Assembly (NCBI RefSeq): GCF_000523275.1
Contig: NZ_ATHQ01000001.1
Coordinates: 505,001-569,000, forward strand
DNA: 64,000 bases
DNA from: Lebetimonas sp. JH292
GTDB lineage: Bacteria > Campylobacterota > Campylobacteria > Campylobacterales > Nautiliaceae
Reading direction: 5' to 3'
The translations under genes and the position numbers were made by a program. Below, in pieces: positions 7,705-17,075 of this stretch. The stretch's first letter is position 1. The number at the start of each line of letters is the position of its first letter. The notes beneath the pieces are model-generated. The model was not told the origin of the DNA and ran no database searches. It saw nothing but the letters and a program-made list of their open reading frames with translations.

Positions 7705-8078
7705 TTTAATTCTCCTTTTATATTTTCTAAAATTTCTAATGCATTTTCTCCTGCATTTTTTCTTACTCGAATTATTTTAATTCCCTCAAGATTTAAAGCA
7801 TCTTTCATATTCGGTCCGACCGCTCTTACAACAATATAATCACACCCGTCAACTTTTGATGCTTTTACATGTTTGTGATGATGGGCAACTTCATCTTCGC
7901 TGTGTTCCTCCTGATGCCCTTCTTCATGTTCGTGCTCTTCTTTTGCGTGAGTGTTTTCATTTAAAGAAAGTAATTTAAAATTATTTCCTTCATATTCAAA
8001 TATTGCAAAATACGGTGCCCTGCCCGTTCTTGTTACAATTTCTAAATTTTCACCCTCTACCGGAACTGCTATTTTCAT
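7701..8078 (-). CDS. NifX-like cofactor protein with a histidine/glutamate-rich insert
   Basis: Second member of the same family (KIAVPVEGENLEIVTRTGRA, then YFAIFEY near the N-terminus, and CDYIVVRAVGPNMKDAL later). In the middle is an insert rich in H and E (about residues 45-70: EEHEHEEGHQEEHSEDEV, then AHHHKHV). Such an insert suggests binding of nickel, zinc or another metal. The start at 8078 was chosen because it lies seven bases from AAAGG; the ATG at 8084 is too close. It pairs with the 7333-7704 product, and the two may form a heterodimer. Confidence 0.78.
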   Translation of the reverse strand: MKIAVPVEGENLEIVTRTGRAPYFAIFEYEGNNFKLLSLNENTHAKEEHEHEEGHQEEHSEDEVAHHHKHVKASKVDGCDYIVVRAVGPNMKDALNLEGIKIIRVRKNAGENALEILENIKGELK

Positions 8079-8122
8079 TATCATCCTTTTTTTATTTAAA
8101 ATAACACAATTTTATTTATAAG

Positions 8123-8716
8123 TCAATTTTTAAGAGGCTTTGGATTAATAAAGTTCTCACCTTTAATAATTTTATCCCACATATAATAATCACTCCATTC
8201 CTTTTTTATCTGATCGCTGAAAATAATCTCTTTTAAATTAATTTCTCCCATATTTTCAATATTATACGCATCTTCCCTAAAACACCGGGCATATCCCGTA
8301 TCCGTTTCGTGGACTATTACAGAATTAACTTTTATGTTTTTTTCATTGTTTCGAAACACAGTTAAACCTAAAACTCTATCAACCATTAAAAAGAATACCC
8401 TGCTAAACTGTTCGGCAGATGGATTTACGGGCAATATTATCCATCTTTCGCTAAATTTTTTAGCAAATTCAATATATTCGGAGTTATCATATTTCCATAA
8501 TGTTATGGCATGGTCAAAACTGTCTATTAATTCTTTAATAGTAGTTTTCATAAGACCGAAATCATATACCATCCCTCCGTTATCCAAAAAATTTGATTCA
8601 AGCAAAATTTCCACTTTATAGCTGTGCCCGTGAATTGAGCGGCTGCAACGTCTGCTTGTACAGTTTCTTACAATATGTGCATTTTCAAATTTAAAAAGTT
8701 TTCTAATAATCATCAA
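8123..8716 (-). CDS. queD: 6-carboxytetrahydropterin synthase QueD
   Basis: QueD converts dihydroneopterin triphosphate to 6-carboxytetrahydropterin for queuosine synthesis. The 197-residue protein has the zinc histidines H14, H29 and H31 (in FENAHIV and SIHGHSYKVE), the catalytic cysteine C24 and the GGMVYDFG and HET motifs. The Cys-HGH spacing is CX4HGH, not the CX3HGH of the E. coli enzyme, and the C-terminal tail is long. It follows queE with a four-base overlap, which supports the pathway call. Confidence 0.9.
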   Translation of the reverse strand: MMIIRKLFKFENAHIVRNCTSRRCSRSIHGHSYKVEILLESNFLDNGGMVYDFGLMKTTIKELIDSFDHAITLWKYDNSEYIEFAKKFSERWIILPVNPSAEQFSRVFFLMVDRVLGLTVFRNNEKNIKVNSVIVHETDTGYARCFREDAYNIENMGEINLKEIIFSDQIKKEWSDYYMWDKIIKGENFINPKPLKN

Positions 8717-9420
8717 ACTCCCTTTTTTTTACCAAAAATTCTGATATGAAGCCTGTCGGAATAGCAAAAATTGTTTTTCAGACAAAATTCAAATACGCTT
8801 TTTGCATTATTTTCAAGCTTTTCTTTACTTTCTCCCATAGGCATACAGTAAATATCCAAATTTATTCCTTCGGTTATATCAAAAATTTCTTTCTTTAATT
8901 TTTCTAAATTGTTTTTATCCACAACAAATTTAAAAAAACTTTTTTTTGCGTTTTTTGCAATATTTTTTATAGCCTCTTTTTTTACTCTTTTATCATACAT
9001 TTCCCCGCTGTTAGATAATTTAACACTCATAGCAAAAACAACATCTTTATATCTTGGATATTTTTCAAAATCTATATTAATAGTGGCATTTGTTTCAACG
9101 GTAATATTTCCTCCGTAATTTTCTACCAAAGGGTAAATCTGTTTATAATAAAGAATAGGCTCGCCGCCTGTAATCACCAAATCTTCATTTTTTTGTTTTA
9201 AAGAATTTATTCTGTTTATTATTTCGTCAATATCAATCTTTTTCCATTCTTTTTCGTATTTTTTATTAACGGCATAATAACTGTCACACCCCTTTTCACC
9301 AAATCCCGGACACTTAAGGTTGCATCCCCCTAGTCTTAAAAAGATACTTACTCTTCCGGCATATTTTCCCTCGCCCTGAATGGAGCGGAATATTTCAGAT
9401 ACAGGTAAATTCTTTTTCAA
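8713..9420 (-). CDS. queE: 7-carboxy-7-deazaguanine synthase QueE
   Basis: Radical-SAM enzyme acting after QueD in queuosine synthesis. The start (SEIFRSIQGEGKYAGR) is typical of QueE, followed by LRLGGCNLKCPGFGEKGC and later VITGGEPILY (SAM-binding GGEP). The cluster cysteines appear as C33-X3-C37-X7-C45, wider than the usual CX3CX2C. It overlaps queD by four bases and the FAH gene by 26 bases. Activity on the pathway intermediate is inferred from family and neighbours. Confidence 0.88.
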   Translation of the reverse strand: MKKNLPVSEIFRSIQGEGKYAGRVSIFLRLGGCNLKCPGFGEKGCDSYYAVNKKYEKEWKKIDIDEIINRINSLKQKNEDLVITGGEPILYYKQIYPLVENYGGNITVETNATINIDFEKYPRYKDVVFAMSVKLSNSGEMYDKRVKKEAIKNIAKNAKKSFFKFVVDKNNLEKLKKEIFDITEGINLDIYCMPMGESKEKLENNAKSVFEFCLKNNFCYSDRLHIRIFGKKKGV

Positions 9421-10004
9421 TCAAAACCTTTTTGTTTTTTAAAATTCTTACTGTAAATTTATCTCCTTTTTCTACCCCTCCGACGCCTTTTGGCGTTCCG
9501 CTCATTATAATGTCTCCATCTGCAAGCCCAAAAATTTTATCAATATCTTTAACTAAAAAATCCGGCTTATAAATCATTAAAGAAACATCGCCTTTTTGGA
9601 CTAATTTTCCATTTTTATAAACCTCTATTTCCAAATTTTCAGTTTCATCAATTTCAACGAAATCACTAAAAACTGCGGCATTTTTAAACGCTTTTGCCCT
9701 CTCCCATGGAAGTCCTTTTTGTTTAAGTCTGCTTTGAATTTCTCTAAGAGTTAAATCAAAACCAAAACCGACACCCACTATTTTTTTATTTTGAATTAAA
9801 AAAGAAATTTCCCCCTCATAATGCTGTTCCTTTATAATCAACTATTTTCAACTCACAACCTATCGAACAATTAGGCTTTATAAAATAAACAGGCTCACTT
9901 GGAATTTCATTATTAAGCTCTTTTATATGCTCTACATAATTTCTACCAACACACACAATTTTGCAGGGAGTTATTTTTTGATTTTCAAATTTAATTGTTT
10001 TCAT
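9395..10004 (-). pseudogene. Fumarylacetoacetate hydrolase family protein, frameshifted
   Basis: Two frames make one protein: 10004-9816 gives the N-terminus ([16 protein letters not shown] and EPVYFIKPN), and 9841-9395 gives [32 protein letters not shown] and MSGTPKGVGGVEKGD. These are the conserved FAH-family lid, metal-binding and C-terminal parts. They join at [10 protein letters not shown] after a one-base slip in the A/G run near 9827. FAH-family hydrolases and decarboxylases act on beta-keto acids. Either the gene is recently broken or the assembly has an extra base. It overlaps the flavin-reductase gene upstream (ATGA at 10001-10004). Confidence 0.8.
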
Positions 10005-10561
10005 CTATTATACATTTCACAAAGTCTCGCATATCCTTTTCCAACCCTTGCAACCGGTTCAAATTCTCCTTCAAAATACATTTTTTTTATTTCAAGAAAA
10101 AAAGCGACATTTACCATTTCTTCTTTTTCAAAAGTTCCGTATAATGTGGTTAAAAATGCCCTTTTACATCCTTTTACAATCGGTGGAAAATCAGCATCAA
10201 TTTTTTCAAGTTCTATTCCGAATTTTTCCGCTTCGTTTACCCCGTATGGCAATACTTCGCTTGTTTTATCCATCTTTTCGGTTAGTTCAACTGGCACTAA
10301 ACATACTGTCGCTTTTTTTGTCTGTTTAATATTTACCAGAGTATCTTTTGGCTCATTTATATCATGTCTTTTTTTCTTTGCCACACTTACCATAACAATG
10401 GAAGGCTCCCCGCATACACCCATAAAATAACTAAACGGAGCCAAATTAACTAATCCGTTGTTTTCTGTTACTATCCAAGCAATCGGACGGGGGATTATAT
10501 TATCCGACATTAATTTGTATTTTTTAATTTTTTCAATTTTAGAAAAATCTATTATCTCCAT
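10001..10561 (-). CDS. Flavin reductase-like (FMN-binding split-barrel) protein
   Basis: 186 residues with the flavin-reductase fold: [22 protein letters not shown]-x-SYF-x-G, then [10 protein letters not shown]. The family binds FMN and often uses NAD(P)H. The gene heads a block of overlapping genes (FAH, queE, queD), so it is likely cotranscribed with them, with a start behind the ATG at 10561. Its substrate cannot be deduced. Confidence 0.8.
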   Translation of the reverse strand: MEIIDFSKIEKIKKYKLMSDNIIPRPIAWIVTENNGLVNLAPFSYFMGVCGEPSIVMVSVAKKKRHDINEPKDTLVNIKQTKKATVCLVPVELTEKMDKTSEVLPYGVNEAEKFGIELEKIDADFPPIVKGCKRAFLTTLYGTFEKEEMVNVAFFLEIKKMYFEGEFEPVARVGKGYARLCEMYNR

Positions 10562-10743
10562 TTTATTCTGAAAAAAATATTTTTTTTAATTTTTAATATT
10601 AAATTTTTTATTTTCTGATGTAATACACTTTTTAAAACAAAAAATAAAAAATAAAAGGAAAAAATTTTGAATTTAATATTAAAAAAGCAAAAAATATTTG
10701 CATTATATTTATAATATAAAGAAAAAATATTTATATAGGGAAT
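10562..10743. other. AT-rich divergent promoter gap
   Basis: About 180 bases between two divergently read genes. On the plus strand a TATAAT box (10710-10715) lies about 30 bases ahead of the small ORF. No RNA gene or repeat was recognised. Confidence 0.35.
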
Positions 10744-10750
10744 ATGAGCC

Positions 10751-10951
10751 TTGATTGTCAGTTTAAAACAGATAAATTTTTCGGAAATTTTGGATTTGAA
10801 TGAAATTGAATACTCTTTTTCTTTAAAAAATGGAAAGAATATATTAAAAAAATTAAAATTGGAATGTTATAAGAGCATAAATACATTACCTTCCCCAAAA
10901 GAACAAACAGAAGAAAGTATAAGTATTTTTTATAAAATAAACTTTTTTTAA
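10751..10951 (+). CDS. Hypothetical 66-residue protein
   Basis: A TTG at 10751 gives IVSLKQINFSEILDLNEIEY and a polar end. An ATG at 10744 lies in another frame and stops after 19 codons, so a one-base slip may hide the true start. The plus-strand TATAAT at 10710 supports expression. The end meets the convergent YjbQ gene with a four-base overlap. Nothing recognised; it may be a real small protein or the remains of one. Confidence 0.35.
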   Translation: MIVSLKQINFSEILDLNEIEYSFSLKNGKNILKKLKLECYKSINTLPSPKEQTEESISIFYKINFF

Positions 10952-11364
10952 ATGCCCCACACGGTAATTACAATTTTTCTAACACCCGGGCGGTTTCTGT
11001 GTTCATTTAAATAAATCCCCTGCCAAGTCCCAAGATTTAATTTTCCATTGGTTATCGGAATATTCAGACTTACCCCGAACATAGAAGATTTAAAATGGGC
11101 GGGCATATCATCCGCCCCTTCCAATGAATGGTTATAATTATATCCGTCAGGCACTAAAGAAGAAGAAATTTCTTCCATATCAATTCTGACCTCAGGGGAG
11201 ACGTTTTCATTGATAGTAAGGGATGAGGAGGTATGCTTTAAAAACAGATTTATTATTCCGACATTTACATCGCTTATGTTTACTGAATTTAAAATTTTAT
11301 CCGTAACAATAAAAAAACCCCGACTTGGGACTTTTATAGAAATTTCTTTTTGTCTAAAAATCAT
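10948..11364 (-). CDS. YjbQ/UPF0047 family protein
   Basis: 138 residues with the UPF0047 core: FLKHTSSSLTINENVSPEV, DDMPAHFKSSMFG and the end GTWQGIYLNEHRNRPGVRK. The family is small, metal-binding, and annotated as a thiamine-phosphate-synthase-like secondary activity; its true role is unsettled. It overlaps the 3' end of nrdB by 11 bases, so it is probably translated from the same message. Confidence 0.88.
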   Translation of the reverse strand: MIFRQKEISIKVPSRGFFIVTDKILNSVNISDVNVGIINLFLKHTSSSLTINENVSPEVRIDMEEISSSLVPDGYNYNHSLEGADDMPAHFKSSMFGVSLNIPITNGKLNLGTWQGIYLNEHRNRPGVRKIVITVWGI

Positions 11365-12394
11365 CGAAGCTTAAACTGCCTTTGGAATAGTTTACAACAT
11401 TGCCTTCGAAAAAGTTGGTTTTTTGCTCATTAAAACTAGAAAAGCTGTCAAACCAGCTGATAGGATTTTTAAGTCCCGCTTCTGGAAATAAAAGCTCGAT
11501 TCCCATGGCATTTGCCCTTTTATTTGCAAGATATTTGGTAAACCTGTCTGTTAATTCCCCGCTTGTTCCCAAAATCTGGTCTTGTGTAATATACCATCCC
11601 CAGTCTCTTTCAAGCTCATAAGCCGCATAAAGCATATCTTTTATATTTTTTATAACTTCAGGAGTAAAAAGCTTTGGAAATTCTTTTTTTATCTCTTTAA
11701 AAATATTTGCAAAAAGGGCTGTATGCGTCACCTCATCCCTTTGGATAAATCTTATCATCTGGGCACTTCCAATCATTTTACCTGCTCTTGCCAACACATA
11801 AAAAGCGGCAAATCCGTTATAAAAATAAATACCCTCTAAACACTGATTGGCCACAATCATATAAATCTTTGCCTCGTCATCGCCCGCGAGAGCTTTAGCT
11901 CCCCACTCTTCATATACATTGCCTATAAATTCGTTTTTCTTTCTAAGATTTTCATCTGTTCGCCACATCTCATATATTTCATCCGTATTAAGGGAAATAC
12001 TGTCGACCATTACGGCATAACTCTGGGAATGAAGAGCCTCTTCATATGCCTGCCTGACCAGACACATATTAACCTCAGGTGCTGTAATCCAAGGGTTTAC
12101 ATGGTCGGGCGTATTGTTTGTCTGAATTGAATCCATAAAAATCAGTTGGGCCAATGCCTTATCGTACATATTTTTTTCCGCCGGCAGTAAATTTTTATAC
12201 TGTCTTGCATCATCTGTTAAATCAACTTCCCTTGGAAACCATGTGTTTGCAAGCATCATCTCCCACAGATTATATGCCCAGGGATATGAGAGTTTATTAA
12301 GATTAATCATCCCTTCGGTACAACCGTTAATTATAGAGGTGGTTGAACCTCTGTGCATCGGACAGTTGTAATTAAACAACTTTTTTATTTGCAT
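11354..12394 (-). CDS. nrdB: Ribonucleotide reductase, small (beta) subunit, class I
   Basis: 346 residues. It generates the radical used by NrdA to reduce ribonucleotides. Iron ligands are visible: the D in MDSIQTNN, E and H in YEEALHSQ, the E in ANQCLEGIYF, and E/H in QRDEVTHTALF. The tyrosine of EALHSQSY sits where the radical tyrosine is in E. coli NrdB, so a di-iron tyrosyl enzyme is expected. nrdA lies upstream, separated by an 80-base repeat-containing gap. The C-terminal tail binds the alpha subunit. Confidence 0.95.
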   Translation of the reverse strand: MQIKKLFNYNCPMHRGSTTSIINGCTEGMINLNKLSYPWAYNLWEMMLANTWFPREVDLTDDARQYKNLLPAEKNMYDKALAQLIFMDSIQTNNTPDHVNPWITAPEVNMCLVRQAYEEALHSQSYAVMVDSISLNTDEIYEMWRTDENLRKKNEFIGNVYEEWGAKALAGDDEAKIYMIVANQCLEGIYFYNGFAAFYVLARAGKMIGSAQMIRFIQRDEVTHTALFANIFKEIKKEFPKLFTPEVIKNIKDMLYAAYELERDWGWYITQDQILGTSGELTDRFTKYLANKRANAMGIELLFPEAGLKNPISWFDSFSSFNEQKTNFFEGNVVNYSKGSLSFDDF

Positions 12395-12427
12395 TTTTAC
12401 TCCTTATATTCTTTCCTTCTATCCATC

Positions 12428-12473
12428 AAAAACACACAACTCACAACTCACTATTCACTACTCACTTTTCACC
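12428..12473 (+). repeat. Heptanucleotide tandem repeats between nrdA and nrdB
   Basis: Units of seven bases follow each other (AACTCAC, AACTCAC, TATTCAC, TACTCAC, TTTTCAC). They fill most of the gap between the nrdA stop and the nrdB start and belong to the dispersed family described in the findings. Confidence 0.7.
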
Positions 12474-14915
12474 TTACTGGCACCCGAAGCATTCAACACT
12501 TCTGTCCATCACCTCTTCTTTTATTTCAGGAGACTGGCTTCTTAAATAATAAAACGATTTTAATCCCAGTTTCCATCCAAGTATATAAATTTCATGGAGA
12601 TACTTCCCGCTTGCTTTGTCTGTAGTAATAAATATATTCAGACTCTGCCCCTGGTCTATCCATTTTTGCCTTATTGCGGCGGCTTTTACCAAAACTCTCT
12701 GGTCAAGCTCATACGCCGGAGTATAAAACATATAGGTTTCGGCACTGAGATTTGGCACAACTACAGGAATAAGTCCGCTTAAATTCTCCTCATACCATTT
12801 TCTTTTATAAACAGGTTCTATTGTCTGGGTTGTTCCTGTCAAAATAGAAATGGAACTCGTAGGCGCAACGGCCATTAAATATCCGTTTCTAATTCCGCCT
12901 TTTACCTTTTCCCTTAGACCTTCCCAGTCATACTTCATTGCCGTAAACAAATCTTTTTCAACAAGTTTTTTAGCTTCTTCATTGGCTGTATCCATAGGAA
13001 GTATGCCTTTAGACCATCTGCTGCCCTCAAATTCGGGATATTTTCCTTTTTCCCTCGCCAAATCACAGCTTGCACTGATTGCATGATAACTGATGCCTTC
13101 AAATATTTCATCTATTATTTTAAAATGCTTGTCGCTTCCCCAAAAAATCTGTCTTTCGGCCAGCATCTGGGCTTCACCCATTGCCCCGAGACCGATTGCC
13201 CTGTTTTTAAGATTCGTATCTTTTGTTTTTCTAACCGGATAATAATTCAAATCAATTACATTATCAAGCATTCTGATAGCAATCGGTACAACCTCGCCAA
13301 TTTTTTCAGGTGTATTTACTTTGCTTAAGTTTACACTCGCAAGGTTACAAACAGCTGTTTTCCCGCCAAATGGCACTTTTTCAACAATATAAACTTTTTT
13401 ACCTTCAATTGAATCAAGCGAAGTTATTTTTTTGGCTTTTTTAGTTACTTTTACACCTCCGCTTTCCACCTCAATTTCGTCATCTTCTTCAAAAACAGAA
13501 AAACTCTCATCTTCAAAAGTTACTTTTACCTTATAATGGTTCGGCTCGGTATTTTGAAATATTTCTGTACAAAGGTTTGAACTTCTGATAATTCCTGAAT
13601 GGTTATTTTGATTACGTCTGTTGGCATTGTCTTTAAAACAAAGAAACGGATTGCCTGTTTCATAATATTCAAGCAAAATTTTTTTCCATAATTCCTTTGC
13701 TTTTATTTTTTCTTTTGTAATATTCGGGTCGTTTTCATATTCTATATATTTTTTTTCAAATTCCTCCCCGTATAAATCAGTCAAATCTTTAGTTTCATAC
13801 GGGTCAAACAGGCTCCATAGTTCATCGTTTAAAACCCTTTTCATAAATAAATCAGGAATCCATAAAGCGGGAAATAAATCATGCGCCCTTCTTCTCTCTT
13901 CCCCTGAATTTTTCTTTAAATCCAAAAAGTCCATAATATCCATGTGCCATGGTTCAAGGTAAACGGCTATTGCCCCTTTTCTGGTTCCGAGCTGATCCAC
14001 CGCAATTGCCACATCATTTGTAATTTTTAGCCATGGAATTACTCCGCCTGCAGCATTTTTATGGTTGTCGATAAAACTTCCGAGCGCCCTTATTTTACTT
14101 ACATCCCATCCAATTCCGCCTCCAAATTTAGATAAAAGTGCCATCTCTTTATAATCATCAAAAATACCTTCTATATTATCGTTCATACTTCCTACATAAC
14201 AAGAGCTGAGCTGATGCCTTGTAGTTCTTGCATTAGATAAAGTTGGAGTTGCTACCATTACTTCAAATTTAGAAATTACATCATAAAATTTCTTAGCCCA
14301 ATATCCTCTAATTGATTTTACATCATTTAAATTTATTTTTTCCTTATCTTCTTCTGGAATAGAAGAAAGATTTGTTTCATTTTGAGCAAGAAACATGGCA
14401 ACGCCCATAAAAAGCTGCTGAGGCAGTTCTATAGGGTTATTTTCCCTGTCTTTAATGATATATCTGTCATAAAGCGTTTTTATTCCAAGATAAGTAAAGA
14501 GCAAATCCCTTTCGGGTTTTATATAATCATTCAGTTCATTTAAATCATATTTTTCTTTAAGCCCCGGTAAAATCCTGCCTGCAGTTTCGCCTTTTTTAAA
14601 ATATTCCTCTAAAGAGTTATAACCTGTAAAGCCTGAGACTTTATGATACAAATCGTATAAAAAAAGCCTTGCGGCAACAAAATTCCAGTTTGGCCTGTCT
14701 ATATCGATTTTATCAACAGCTGTTTTAATTAACGTCTGCTGAATCTCTTCTGTTGTAATTCCGTCACGAAATTGGAGCTTTGCATCAAGCTCTAATTCGC
14801 TGTAATCCACACCTTCAAGACCTTCACAGGCAGCCATGGTATATTTTCTAATTTTAGAAATATCTAAAAGTTCTCTTCTGCCGTTTCTTTTAATAACAGT
14901 AATTCCTGAATACAT
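12474..14915 (-). CDS. nrdA: Ribonucleotide reductase, large (alpha) subunit, class I
   Basis: 813 residues. Order: ATP-cone (about 5-90: ITVIKRNGRRELLDISKIRK), barrel N-terminal half with TPTLSNARTTRHQLSSCYVG, the SKFGGGIGWD loop, the active-site SSNLCTEIF region, AVCNLASVNL, and the C-terminal cysteine pair ECFGCQ. An insert of about 60 residues (roughly 456-515) sits between CTEIFQNTEPN and KTAVCNL; it is acidic and lysine-rich, lacks intein motifs, and probably represents a clade-specific loop. It delivers deoxyribonucleotides together with NrdB; the ATP-cone implies allosteric control by ATP/dATP. Confidence 0.95.
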   Translation of the reverse strand: MYSGITVIKRNGRRELLDISKIRKYTMAACEGLEGVDYSELELDAKLQFRDGITTEEIQQTLIKTAVDKIDIDRPNWNFVAARLFLYDLYHKVSGFTGYNSLEEYFKKGETAGRILPGLKEKYDLNELNDYIKPERDLLFTYLGIKTLYDRYIIKDRENNPIELPQQLFMGVAMFLAQNETNLSSIPEEDKEKINLNDVKSIRGYWAKKFYDVISKFEVMVATPTLSNARTTRHQLSSCYVGSMNDNIEGIFDDYKEMALLSKFGGGIGWDVSKIRALGSFIDNHKNAAGGVIPWLKITNDVAIAVDQLGTRKGAIAVYLEPWHMDIMDFLDLKKNSGEERRRAHDLFPALWIPDLFMKRVLNDELWSLFDPYETKDLTDLYGEEFEKKYIEYENDPNITKEKIKAKELWKKILLEYYETGNPFLCFKDNANRRNQNNHSGIIRSSNLCTEIFQNTEPNHYKVKVTFEDESFSVFEEDDEIEVESGGVKVTKKAKKITSLDSIEGKKVYIVEKVPFGGKTAVCNLASVNLSKVNTPEKIGEVVPIAIRMLDNVIDLNYYPVRKTKDTNLKNRAIGLGAMGEAQMLAERQIFWGSDKHFKIIDEIFEGISYHAISASCDLAREKGKYPEFEGSRWSKGILPMDTANEEAKKLVEKDLFTAMKYDWEGLREKVKGGIRNGYLMAVAPTSSISILTGTTQTIEPVYKRKWYEENLSGLIPVVVPNLSAETYMFYTPAYELDQRVLVKAAAIRQKWIDQGQSLNIFITTDKASGKYLHEIYILGWKLGLKSFYYLRSQSPEIKEEVMDRSVECFGCQ

Positions 14916-15002
14916 TATTCTCCTTTGAATGTAGAAAAAATTTTATGAAGTCTAAAAGAAATAATATCAAAAAAAACTTAAAAAAAAATAATGAAAAAGA
15001 GA

Positions 15003-17075
15003 TTAAGAGAAGAGTTTTATCAAACTAACCCCTATAAACGCCGCAATATAGGCAAATACGTTTGGATAAACCGTATAAAAAATTCTCCAGGCCCACTGTG
15101 GCACTTCTGCATAAAATGTACTCATGGCTGCAACACACGGGGAATAAAACATAACAATTATAATCATTGCAACCGCAGCAGTAAACGGCATAGAATTTTT
15201 TATTTTTTCTATTAATGCTTTACTTGTTTCATCCGCTTCACCAATTCCGTATAATTCGGACATAGTTCCGACAACCGCCTCTTTTGCGGCAAGTCCCACA
15301 AGAAGACTGACATCTTCCTTCCATCCCAAATCAAGAGGCTTTGTAAAAGGTACCATTAATTTTCCCACTCTGGCTATATATGAATTTTCTAAAATTTCCT
15401 GCTGCATTTTATTTGCTAAAACTTCTTTTTGATTTGCGTTTGCACTTTGAATCAAAGGCTCATATTTTTTAACAATATCGGCTCTCGGATAAGCGCTTAA
15501 AAACCAGATACCAAATGCTGTAATACCGATAAAAACACCCGCTTTTCTTAAAAACAGTTTTGTTTTTACCCATAAATCAAAAATAACAGCTTTTATTTTT
15601 GGAAATCTGTATTTTGGAAGTTCCATAACAAACGGCTCCGGCTCCCCTTTGAATAAAACTATTCTTAATATTTTTGCAACAATAAGCCCCGTCAAGGCAC
15701 CGCCCAGATAAATGGCAAACATAACATCGCCCTGGAGTGAAGGTGCAAAAAAAGCACTTACCAATAATACATAAATAGGAAGTCTGGCCCCGCAGCTCAT
15801 AAATCCTATAACAAGCATTGTTATAAGTCTGTCTTTTGGATTTTTGAGCGTTCTTGCCGCCATATATGCAGGAACTGAACAACCAAAACCTGATACAAGA
15901 GGAATAAATGCCCTCCCCTGCAGTCCAAATCTTTTTAAAACACCGTCCATCACATAAGCGGCCCTTGCCATATAACCGGTCTGCTCAAGCAGATTTAGCC
16001 CCAAAAACAAAATCAGGATATTTGGCAAAAACATAACAACCGCCCCGACTGCCGGAATTACACCTTCAACAAGTGCTTGTTTTATCATACTCTCGGGCAT
16101 TGCATTTCCAACCCAACTTCCAAAAATATTAAATCCGGCATCAATCCAGTCCATTGGAACTGCACCCAAAGAAAACGTTAACTGAAAAATAGCCCACATT
16201 ACAAATAAAAATATAGGAAGCCCTAAAATAGGATGAATTAAAATTTTATCTATTTTTTCTGTTAAAGTCTCTTTTTTTGCTTTTTTTGCTATCTGGGTGA
16301 CTATTCCTTTTGCTAAAGCAAGTCTTTCTTCAAAAAGAATGGTTTTTGTATCTTCTTCAGAATATTCACCCCTTAAAATATCTTTTGATTTTTTAAGTTC
16401 GGGCATTAAGTCCGCAAACCATGGTTTTTCATGAATTATTTTGTAAATATCCTCATCATCTTCAAGAAGTCTTATCGCCACAAATCTTTTTGAAAATTTA
16501 TCACAGTCTTTAATAAAAGGTTTTAAGTTTTCGATTGTCTCTTCCACTGTTTCAGAATAATAAATTTTTGGAATGTTCTTTTCTTCATATGCTTTAATTA
16601 CTTTTTGAAAAAGTTCTTCCAATCCAAATTTCTCTTTTGCCGAAACGTTTTCGGCCTTTATGTTTGTAAGTTTAAAAAACTTGTCTGTATCAATTTCCCC
16701 GCCCTGCCTTGAATATTCGTCATACATATTAAAAGCGATTGCCATAGGCCTCCCTAAATCCGCTATCTGAAAAGAAAAAACCAGATTTTTTTCAATCTGA
16801 TTTGAATCAACTACATTTAAAATTAAATCATATTCCTCATTTAGTAAAAATTTTTTGGTTACATCTTCTTCCGGTGTATATGTATGAAGAGAATAAGTGC
16901 CCGGTAAATCGATAAGCTTTATTTTGTAACCGTCTCTAACAAACTCCACTTCTTTTTTTTCAACCGTAACGCCTGAAAAGTTTCCGACATGAAGCGTTGC
17001 GCCCGAAATGGAATTGATTAAATGGCTTTTCCCGACATTGGGCTGACCGACAAGGGCTACTTTAATCTCTTTCAT
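15003..17075 (-). CDS. feoB: Ferrous iron transporter FeoB
   Basis: 690 residues. The N-terminal G domain has G1 at residues 10-17 (GQPNVGKS), a G3 DLPGTYS, and G4 NMYD. It is followed by the helical guanine-dissociation-inhibitor region and a membrane part of about eight helices with the GFGCSVPA and SPCVAAM cysteine motifs characteristic of FeoB pores. Its start lies 14 bases inside feoA. The upstream regulator (Fur) box was not clearly seen. It imports Fe2+ under reducing conditions, as expected for an anaerobe. Confidence 0.96.
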   Translation of the reverse strand: MKEIKVALVGQPNVGKSHLINSISGATLHVGNFSGVTVEKKEVEFVRDGYKIKLIDLPGTYSLHTYTPEEDVTKKFLLNEEYDLILNVVDSNQIEKNLVFSFQIADLGRPMAIAFNMYDEYSRQGGEIDTDKFFKLTNIKAENVSAKEKFGLEELFQKVIKAYEEKNIPKIYYSETVEETIENLKPFIKDCDKFSKRFVAIRLLEDDEDIYKIIHEKPWFADLMPELKKSKDILRGEYSEEDTKTILFEERLALAKGIVTQIAKKAKKETLTEKIDKILIHPILGLPIFLFVMWAIFQLTFSLGAVPMDWIDAGFNIFGSWVGNAMPESMIKQALVEGVIPAVGAVVMFLPNILILFLGLNLLEQTGYMARAAYVMDGVLKRFGLQGRAFIPLVSGFGCSVPAYMAARTLKNPKDRLITMLVIGFMSCGARLPIYVLLVSAFFAPSLQGDVMFAIYLGGALTGLIVAKILRIVLFKGEPEPFVMELPKYRFPKIKAVIFDLWVKTKLFLRKAGVFIGITAFGIWFLSAYPRADIVKKYEPLIQSANANQKEVLANKMQQEILENSYIARVGKLMVPFTKPLDLGWKEDVSLLVGLAAKEAVVGTMSELYGIGEADETSKALIEKIKNSMPFTAAVAMIIIVMFYSPCVAAMSTFYAEVPQWAWRIFYTVYPNVFAYIAAFIGVSLIKLFS

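Noticed and set aside
9927-10430. Open frame on the plus strand across the FAH and flavin reductase genes
   Set aside because: It is a shadow antisense to conserved genes, has no ribosome binding site and no family motif.
12474-14915. The NrdA insert as an intein
   Set aside because: It is too short, lacks the terminal cysteine/serine and HN motifs and any homing nuclease, and fits an acidic loop.
15577-15882. Minus-strand frame inside feoB
   Set aside because: It overlaps the strongly conserved membrane part of FeoB in another frame and has cysteine-rich random composition.
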